From NCBI GenBank assembly GCA_021014325.1, contig CM037473.1:4031501-4095500 (forward strand): a DNA stretch of 64,000 nucleotides, read 5' to 3'. Positions 56,840-64,000 of this stretch are shown in pieces. Numbering within the stretch: position 1 is the first letter of the stretch; each line of letters begins with the position of its first letter. The DNA comes from Plazaster borealis (lineage: Eukaryota > Echinodermata > Asteroidea > Forcipulatida > Labidiasteridae). A model generated the notes under the pieces. That model was not told the origin of the DNA. It did not search any database and saw only the letters and a program-made list of their open reading frames with translations. The position numbers were made by a program, and so were the translations under genes.

Positions 56840-58790
56840 GTGGTGGTAGACAATTATACATAACATAACTATTCTTGGCAAGTATGAATATATGCACCGT
56901 ATACCTACCTGAACTAGTCTTGAGAAGCAAAAGCAGATGAGATTCTTGTCCAGAAAATCAGCGCTGAACGCACCCTCATCCTTCATCTCAGAAAACACAT
57001 TAATCAAGTGCTGAGAGCATTGCTTTCTGAACATTGACCACCATGATTCGATTCGCTGGCTTACAATGCGAATAAATGAAAGAACGGTTCTAAGCTGCAG
57101 GGTCGTGTTCACCTATCATAACCTTTTGCATAACCTCAACGTGGCCGTTTTCAGTTCCTCTGTCAGCTCTTACAATCGCAGGGCATTCACGGCGGAGCTG
57201 TACAGCCATCATGAAATAGCCAGCTATCAATGTTGGATTTTTGTTTGTGTAATAAGCTTCAAGCCAGAGCATGTACCTGGAAAACTCATCAATACACCCA
57301 TGAATTGATATTCCGTATGGTTTGAGTTTATCGTAGCCATCAAGGTGCCACACCCAGTTAGGTCCTCTGGTAGGGAAGCGGCGACGCCGTCAGTGTTGGG
57401 CACTACGGATGGAAATACCCTCGGGGTCAAGGATGTGCAGCAACATACGAACCGTTTCTTGAGAAACTACCATTTCATTATGTGTGCACTGAATGTGCAT
57501 CCATCGGTATCAATGAAGCTTACCGCATTCTCTGAGCTCCTTTTCAATAAAGAAAACTACTTCTTAAGGCAGGCTCACACTATGACGAATAGGGGGTGCC
57601 GCAAGCTACGTTAAGCTGCGAAATGCAGTTTTAAAATTTACCGCCAATCATCGTGTGTTGCCTTTAATTGTCGCTGACGAATCCGCTAGCGACCGCAGAC
57701 GGCCGAAATTATCAGTCGCGTCCGTCGGCAAATTTTCAGCATGTTGAAAATTTTGTGGCGGCGAAAAAATTCGTTGTGATTCCGTTCAGATTTCGTTGGA
57801 GACCGCAACCCTCTTTTCCTTGACGTTTCCATGCCGTGCGATTCCGTCTCTAGTCGTTTTGAGGTCGTCACAATTTCGTTGGTAGTCGTTGTCAACGACC
57901 ATTGACGACACATTGCGGCAAGTAACGAAATTGTAATGACCTTGGTGCTACGATGGATTGCGAATTTTGGCTGGAGGGTGACGGGTGATGACTGTTGATG
58001 GTGGGTCGTTTGCGAGTACCTGCGGCATTGCAACGGTGGTCTCAGATGGGTTACGATTTTGCAACGATTGGTCCACGATTTTAAACTTTTAGTGCGATTT
58101 TTCACGTTTGATTTCAATAGACTGTCCGGCACGATGCAATTTTGAAATTCATATAAAAAGAAAATATCCCCCTGTTCTTTGTCAAAGCTGTCTCATCATC
58201 ATGGAGGACGGAGCTAGGGTGAGGCTGCAAGATGCCTTGGCCAAGGCCTTTGTAGATCAGCATGTCCGGGCCGTCAACATCTACCCGTTTGTGAGGACGC
58301 GGTACCGATGGAGAAGCGGCTATCGTCGTCGCAACCCACCGTCAGCCGCCGTTCCTTGCCGCCAGCCAATCCGCTGCCAGCCGTCTGACCTCGTTCCTTG
58401 TTGCCGGACTCCGTCGAGACATCGTCACTCGCCGCCCAGACAACGTCCGATTTTGGTCGCTAGACTCCGTTCCCTGCCGCAGCCATTCGTTCCTTGCCGT
58501 CGTGTTTGCGCTGAAGGTCGTTCCCAACCGTCAGCGAATCTTGGTTTTCTCCTTTTGCCGTCGCTTTGCCGCCAAAATTTTGTGATTTTCACGTCCGTCG
58601 CCTTTTGCGGGGTTTTTGCCGCTACTATGTGAGCCAGCCTTTAAGGTCAGTCTTGTATCTGCGGTACAGTCTGTTACTCTAATATAAGCTTTAATGTACG
58701 ACTGCTCAAGATGATCCCATGCCTCTGGGCAAGACAAAACAATATTTTCATTTGTTTAAAACCAAGTCTGAAATACACTATGACTAATTT
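56840..58790 (-). pseudogene. Integrase-core-domain gene relic (rve type), split by a transposon
   Basis: Minus-strand pieces from right to left: SCPEAWDHLEQSYIKAY (58645-58737), then after the 1-kb insertion FFIEKELRECGKLH and YRWMHIQ (about 57480-57560), ETVRMLLHILDPEGISIRS (about 57400-57455), NWVWHLDGYDKLKPYG (first catalytic Asp), CIDEFSRYMLWLEA, IVRADRGTENGHVE (second Asp) and RIESWWSMFRKQC (catalytic Glu), ending at a donor CAG|GTAGGT (56909). This is the integrase-core family common in invertebrates and fish, near the Ginger-type transposases. Lesions are a TGA at 57390-57392, a TAG at 57090-57092 and a frameshift near 57065. Confidence 0.65.
57568..58640. mobile_element. 1,073-bp element with TTAA target-site duplication
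   Basis: TTAA (57564-57567 and 58641-58644) flanks GGCAGGCTCACAC at the left and GTGAGCCAGCCT at the right. The outer arms are GC-rich with repeated CCGTC/GACGG-like words. The centre (58140-58310) is different: a TATAAAAAG motif, then ATG at 58201 and an open frame reading MEDGARVRLQDALAKAF. TTAA duplications fit piggyBac or Kolobok groups, but no transposase is present. Confidence 0.7.
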
Positions 58791-58894
58791 ATCACGCTTC
58801 ATCTTACTGACTAGCGTCATACACGACAGATAGGTCTATCTCTCGTCATCCTGTAATGCGTTGTGTGACACAGTCACGCTGCGGCTCACTCTTA

Positions 58895-58970
58895 GTTGGT
58901 AACTCGCTGCGGCGAGATAGCAACTTGCCGCGGGGAGATAGTAACTCGCCGCGGCGAGATAGCATTTTGA
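58895..58970 (+). repeat. Short tandem repeat AACTCGCYGCGGCGAGATAG
   Basis: About three 26-28-bp units of AACTCGCTGCGGCGAGATAG and variants, each containing a small palindrome (CTCGCNGCGGCGAG). No function inferred. Confidence 0.7.
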
Positions 58971-58999
58971 TTTTGTTTTTGTTATGGCCCTTTAACTCT

Positions 59000-60357
59000 T
59001 CCGTAGTTAAGTCCTTTCATCAGTACTGGACTGTTTCCTTTCTTTAGATCTTGCTATTATTGTAAATGCTAAGGTCACACACGGAAATGCTGGCGTATAG
59101 CACTATGTACTGATCTTAACGCTATGCATCGCCAACAACGTTGGAAACAATTACCGATATATATAGCGTGCATGGCGACTGGCAAGTTACCAGCCTGGCC
59201 TGCTCATTATGCGATGAGATTTTTCCATTAAGTGTGCTTGCGTAAATATTTTCGTGACCTGCATGTTGAATATGCATATTAGGTCACACACCTCGACCGT
59301 GCAAAACTCCCAAGACGCTCCTGTGATAGCGGTACGTGGTGTGATAGCGGTTACAAGAATGATAGCGCCCTCTGGTGGTAGAGAGTGGTTCGGAGGTGAT
59401 AGCGGTTTAGATAGTGATTAGGTTTCGTGACTACACAACTGGAGCGTCTAGGAACCAAGACTAGTGCTGGGCACGATGTCCAGTGCCGTTTTCGCCCATC
59501 AACTTTTCTTTTCGTCACTCGGCATATAAGTGGAATTGAAACCAACCTAATGGAGCTCGCAAGTCAACCGAAAGCTCAACAGAGAGAAAGTCCCTTGTGG
59601 AGGTATTTTCTACAGCTGTTTTCAACAGAAAGGTAGGCCTTCTCTCTGGAGCTCTGTGGTCCCTTGCAGCTCAACATCAATGTCGGCAGTTTGGCAGTCT
59701 TCAGGTTAACTCCGTGGCGACATAACAATATACACCAATAGATCCATTTACACTGCTGCCAAAACTAAAGCAAAAAACACTGATTTCGATATAAAATATT
59801 GACAATTTGCTGGGTTTCTAGTTAGGACACAGAAATAGTGTTTTTTCTGCTTAACTTTTAGTTGACGAGAGAGAATGAAGGGAATTTGCCAGATGCATGG
59901 AAACACCTGACGGGACAAAACAATGCTGCATGTTGTTTGTACACTTTTGGTACGTTAGAATATTTGTTTCTTCAAAAGTTAGCAAGAACTTGGTGCGTGC
60001 ATTTTGCTGAGCTAATTTTTTGTGTGAATCTACAACAAAAGGGAAACTGGCTAGTTGGTAAAGGTTATATCGAAAATCGGGCATGATCCCTGGCTATACG
60101 GCAGTATACCAAATTTCAACGCACTAGGTTAATATACTTTTTACAACCCTTGACCTTGCGTGTCATACAGGGTCACTAGGTCGTACATAAGAAAGTTCAC
60201 ACAATTATATTGACGTATGTTCATGCAGGCCCTACATGTTCCTGTGCAAGTCTAAACAATCAATTGCGCCCTCTCTTGATCAATCGTTCTGAGTGACTAT
60301 TGATAGGCCGCATCCGAATTGATGGCTTTGGCAGTGGCTATGGACGAAGCACCGAAC
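59000..60357. other. Non-coding stretch
   Basis: No supported gene. GTGATAGCGG occurs several times between 59325 and 59410. Short open frames at 59427-59636 and 59851-60086 have no motif. Confidence 0.4.
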
Positions 60358-60610
60358 GGTCCTGGGCCCAATTTCATAGAGCTGCTAAGCACAAAAATTT
60401 GCTTAGCATGAAATTTCTTCCTTGATAAAAACAGGATTACCAACCAAATTTCCATGTGTGCATATTGCTTGTTACTGGTATTCAGCTGTTGTTTGCTTAT
60501 CCTGAAAATCACATGGAAATTTGGTTGGTAATCCTGTTTTTATCAAGGAAGAAATTTCAAGCTAAGCAACTTTTTGTGCTTAGCAGCTCTATGAAATTGG
60601 GCCCAGGACC
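60358..60610. mobile_element. 253-bp palindromic MITE (GGTCCTGGGCCCAATT ends)
   Basis: The left arm GGTCCTGGGCCCAATTTCAT and the matching right arm pair for about 100 bp each, including TTGGTTGGTAATCCTG and CCTTGATAAAAACAGG, around a spacer near 60455-60505. A few small gaps interrupt the pairing. Repeats starting GGGCCCAATTTCAT are, as I recall, frequent in marine invertebrate deuterostomes. Confidence 0.8.
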
Positions 60611-61074
60611 TTAGCCAACTGTCGCTTAGTTCAGACACGCCGAAAGACTTATACATTGAAATTGTGCATAGTGGGCGTGGCTTATAGTGGAATTCCGTCA
60701 CACGAACACTAACAGGCTATGGCCTAATGTGAAGCCATGCAGAGCAATGAGTAAGTCTATAGGTACGAATATTCCGTGTTGAAAAGTTTAAAATGGAACT
60801 TATTATTTTGGAATCATGGGCGTGGTGAATAATTGTTAAGCAATGCACAGTTTTGAGAATGTTTTAACAGTGAATCAGGTGGAACATGACTAGCGAGCAC
60901 AATCATCGTCTTAATAGATTTAGTTCGAGTCATCGAATTCTCCCTATTCTCTTGACAATTTGTGCGGGTGGTTTTTGGTAGGTTACAGCACCTCGTGAAA
61001 TAGGGGTCTATTGTTCAAATCTTGAGGATTATAATGCGCCATTATCTAATTTTGATGCTTCCGTAGAAGTTGAC

Positions 61075-61716
61075 AATAACCTCACCTGGGATTGCATGTC
61101 AGGAATCTCTATAAATCTATTGCCTATACAAGGTGTATTCTTTAAGTAGGATTAGGCATACAATTAACAGTCGTTTACTTGACACGCTTTACAAGACGAC
61201 CATTCAACCCTGCTTCGATTATGCGTAATCTCTTTTGGGTAATTGTCCAATGAATAGTAAAAGGGCACTTCTCAGACTGCAGAAAAGAGCTGCGCGGGTT
61301 GACTCCAACAATTTTGATTACATAAACTTGTGTGGTGAAGACATTTAATCAATTATCTTGACAAACCCTAGAACAAAGAAGGGATTTTTATTTAGCCTGT
61401 CTATTTTATAAATGTATTATGTAATTACGTAGAAATGTACTTCGATAGGCATGGTATAAATACAAGAAATACAGACTCTCTTAATGTTGTTGTCCCTAAA
61501 CTGAACGTCACGTGTTTTAAACAATCTTTTAAGTTTGGAACAATATTCCTTCCTCCATTCAAAGTTCCTCCTCCATTGTAATGCTTAAATGTTTATACTT
61601 TAAGTAGTTTTATTTTGTATTTGTCTTAATTCTAGTCTATTGTTTACGTTGACCATTTATGTTTGATCTTTTTATCCTGTATAAAGATGTTGAAATAAAT
61701 AAATAAACAAATAAAT
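61075..61716 (+). pseudogene. LINE 3' end
   Basis: Plus-strand pieces read VEVDNNLTWD, then CFDYA, GNCPMNSKRALLRLQKRAAR, which is the Y...WGN....L..LQKRAAR pattern of LINE reverse transcriptases. Several stops and shifts interrupt it. It ends in an AAATAAATAAATAAAC-type tail at about 61695-61716, so the 3' end is complete. Confidence 0.65.
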
Positions 61717-61731
61717 TTGTTTTAATATTGA

Positions 61732-62034
61732 GTGTGGAGAGGAAATCTGCACAATCCTTATACCTTCAACAGACACCAGTTAATCAGCCAGACGTTTTTT
61801 ATCAAATTGCATGATCACTTTGAAAAACTGACGGTGGAAGCATTTATTCACAAAAATATCAAACATCATTCTTCAGATGAGATACATTTATCCTGCCAAG
61901 TTGATATATTTGATAGATTGGGTTTACGTGACTGTCGTGATAACTTAACTCATCAAGAAAACTTACCAAAACTAAGAGTTCGATTACCATCTTGTCTTAG
62001 TTTCAGTAAGTCGTCCTGGTGTGAGCTAAATTAG
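61732..62034 (+). CDS. Hypothetical open frame, uncertain
   Basis: 100 codons with no motif I can name. The segment DEIHLSCQVDIFDRLG and the Cys residues could be an exon of a secreted protein, but there is no signal peptide or supporting splice pattern. Confidence 0.15.
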   Translation: MWRGNLHNPYTFNRHQLISQTFFIKLHDHFEKLTVEAFIHKNIKHHSSDEIHLSCQVDIFDRLGLRDCRDNLTHQENLPKLRVRLPSCLSFSKSSWCELN

Positions 62035-62400
62035 CACGATAAGTCTAGCTTTTAGGCAGTGAAAGTCATCATCTTGGCGAGATAAATTATGAGGGCAAGT
62101 TGACACCTTACTGGCGTTAAGTCGTCTAGTTATTGGGACAAGTCAACATCTCACTTGCGGTAAGTCGTCTTGGTCAGTTAAAACATTTGGACATGTCGTC
62201 ATCATACTTTCAGCACGTTGCCTTGATGAGATAAACTATTAGGACATGTCAACATTATTACCTGCATTAAGTCGTCTTGGTAAGAATGTTTTTTTTGGGG
62301 TGATATGTCGACATAGTACTTTCAGTAAGTCGTCTTGGTGAGATACCGGTAATTATTAGGACATGTCGACATCTTAAGTCGACTTTGTGGGATCAGTTAT
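62005..62400 (+). repeat. Degenerate tandem repeat, about 60-bp unit
   Basis: Six or so diverged units with TAAGTCGTCTTGGTGAGATA and TTAGGACATGTCGACATC. Unit length varies. No coding content. Confidence 0.65.
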
Positions 62401-62419
62401 GGTTACCGGTACGTAGATT

Positions 62420-64000
62420 ATAACAATCATGCATAATACTTTTCAAGATATTGCTGATTATCAGGAGTTGATTCCGAAGTGATATTATAGATCCAAAGCG
62501 TGTGGGTTAAAACAAATAGACTTAAAATGATAACAGAAAAACGACAAATGTGCTAATATCTCGTATAAAAGTTGTTTCTACATTAGCGTGTCGGCGGTTT
62601 TAACCACTGTCAACTCCTGACCAGTACGTTTCCAACCATTCACCGTGTTTTCATTTATATTTGTATTGTAGGTTACTCACCCTTGACATGATGTCTACCT
62701 CTTCTAACCCTAACAAAGCAAGCTTCACCTGGAGCTGCTGGGCAGAGTTTACTCTTCAGGGGCCACAGCAGTTGAAGGCCTATTGAACGTAAGGGTCAGT
62801 GTTAACATTGGATTAACAAGATCTGAATGGACTCAAACGGATTAGTACAAAGCTTAATTAAGGACCCTGCAGCTTCTAGGTACAACACTGTCACTGGATC
62901 TATGTATTAATAATTAGCCTGTTATTATTATTTGCTGAGCAAAGTGAAACAGGAAACCAGTAAAAAATGGTACACATTTAACACAGCATTTTGGTTGGTA
63001 GCCCGATGCTACTAGCCAAGTTTTTTGTTTTAATCACTATTACCATGATGATTCATCGATTTTGTTTAATGTTTGAAGTGGCTAGAAATTTAGTTTTTTG
63101 TGCAAAATGTATTAAGGTTTCATAATAATTTTGGTTTTTGTTTTTTTTAATATTATTTTTGTAGTATAGTTTTAATCCCCTTGTGCTGATTCTTCATGCT
63201 TGTGTAAACTGAACTGCACTGAACTGAGATCATCTAACTCCAGTTTGTTCACACCAAATTATAGTCCTCGCTGTCTGTGACACCTTTGTTGTTGTTTATT
63301 ATGTCTTTTGAATGGGATGACATTCTGTATCCCAAATTATAATAATAACCAAAACATAATTCGTACAATCAGCTGCTGTAAAGAGGCACATCAGAACCGA
63401 TGACTACTTTTAAGTAGTCATGTTTTAAGTAGTCATGTAATTAAAATTGTGTTTAAACAGAAAACTATATTCACACGAATCCAAAACATCTTTTGTTGAG
63501 AAAAGGTTGGGATCAATTTGTTTGCGCCATAGAAAACCACTGAAGCATATTAAAAAACAGCCGTGTACGGCTACCCAATTGAAAACTTTTAGCGATTCGT
63601 CATAATATGCATAGCCTTGGATTGTTATTTCGTGCAATACCACTGTAAGGGAATTAAAGGAGAGGTTGACACAGGCTATAGTTTTCTAACAGAATTGAAA
63701 AACACGTCAGTAGAGCAAGGTCACGTTGAAACCAGTGCCTTTGTCACCAGCCTGGCTAACAACAATACGTGAATTTCGGGGAGTGTAATGTACGTTATAC
63801 AGCTGAATGGTTTGTTATAGGCTAGTTTGATTGAATTAAGTTTCTTTTATAAAAATAAGGGAACAAAAATTCCACCCAGTGCTGACATTTTCGACTACGT
63901 AGATTGTATGAGCACTTTTCCGAAGCGTACCACTTGAACGTATACAAAAAAGGAGACATTATATTGAACTCCGTTGAAGCCCCAAATCCGCTTATTTTAA
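62420..64000. other. Non-coding right flank
   Basis: No gene supported. A short TTTAAGTAGTCATG repeat occurs at about 63410-63440. Nothing else stands out. Confidence 0.4.

Noticed and set aside
58108..58632. 174-codon plus-strand frame in the TTAA element
   Set aside because: Arg/Pro/Ser-rich low-complexity translation of the GC-rich arm. Only the short central ATG frame seemed worth noting.

Overview
The window is AT-rich metazoan nuclear DNA: split coding exons with GT-AG junctions, no operons, many decayed transposable elements, a (TTAGGG)n-type array and tRNA-primed LTR retrotransposons. A Ty3/gypsy element with the Gmr1-type domain order (integrase ahead of reverse transcriptase), Bel/Pao, Penelope, CR1/L2-like LINEs and a palindromic GGGCCCAATTTCAT repeat together suggest an invertebrate deuterostome, perhaps an echinoderm or hemichordate. 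That assignment is inference.

The only convincing host gene is a plus-strand SLC16/monocarboxylate-type transporter. It has four coding exons (14884-15115, 41965-42108, 42621-43463, 44884-45017) that add up to about 450 residues with phase-consistent junctions. Its first exon and upstream region are triplicated in tandem (14306-30050 overall). The very long first intron is filled with mobile DNA.

Layout. 1-1434: nothing recognised. 1435-8300: Gmr1-like Ty3/gypsy element nested in an oppositely oriented LTR of its own family. 8305-14300: sparse DNA with a 1-kb 5-bp-TSD DNA transposon and two LINE relics. 14306-17787: exon-1 tandem copies. 17792-24973: minus-strand Bel/Pao element with 5-bp TSD. 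25120-30006: composite DNA element with two identical-looking 478-bp terminal repeats, a decayed DDE-type transposase and a minus-strand I-PpoI-like HNH endonuclease. 30030-38440: Penelope-like element with inverted arms, interrupted by a CR1-like LINE, itself interrupted by a Mag-like Ty3/gypsy element that carries a LINE tail. 38440-40714: no gene seen. 40715-41839: fold-back element. 41965-45017: transporter exons 2-4. 45708-45782: tRNA-like sequence. 47149-49852: two adjacent non-autonomous elements. 50170-52075: large CCCATATGGG minisatellite. 52440-52860: diverged duplicate of the exon-4 flanks without exon 4. 53000-58800: gene and transposon relics, including a telomere-like array inside a transposon with a 9-bp TSD, a G2/M E3-ligase-like N-terminal exon, and an integrase-core pseudogene split by a TTAA-flanked element. 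59000-64000: mostly non-coding, with a perfect-looking palindromic MITE, a LINE tail and a short degenerate tandem repeat.

Most coding-looking stretches here are relics. The most unusual structures are the HNH/transposase composite, the triplicated first exon with palindromic upstream DNA, the telomere-repeat-bearing transposon, and the layered insertions. Coordinates of degenerate elements are approximate unless a TSD is given.
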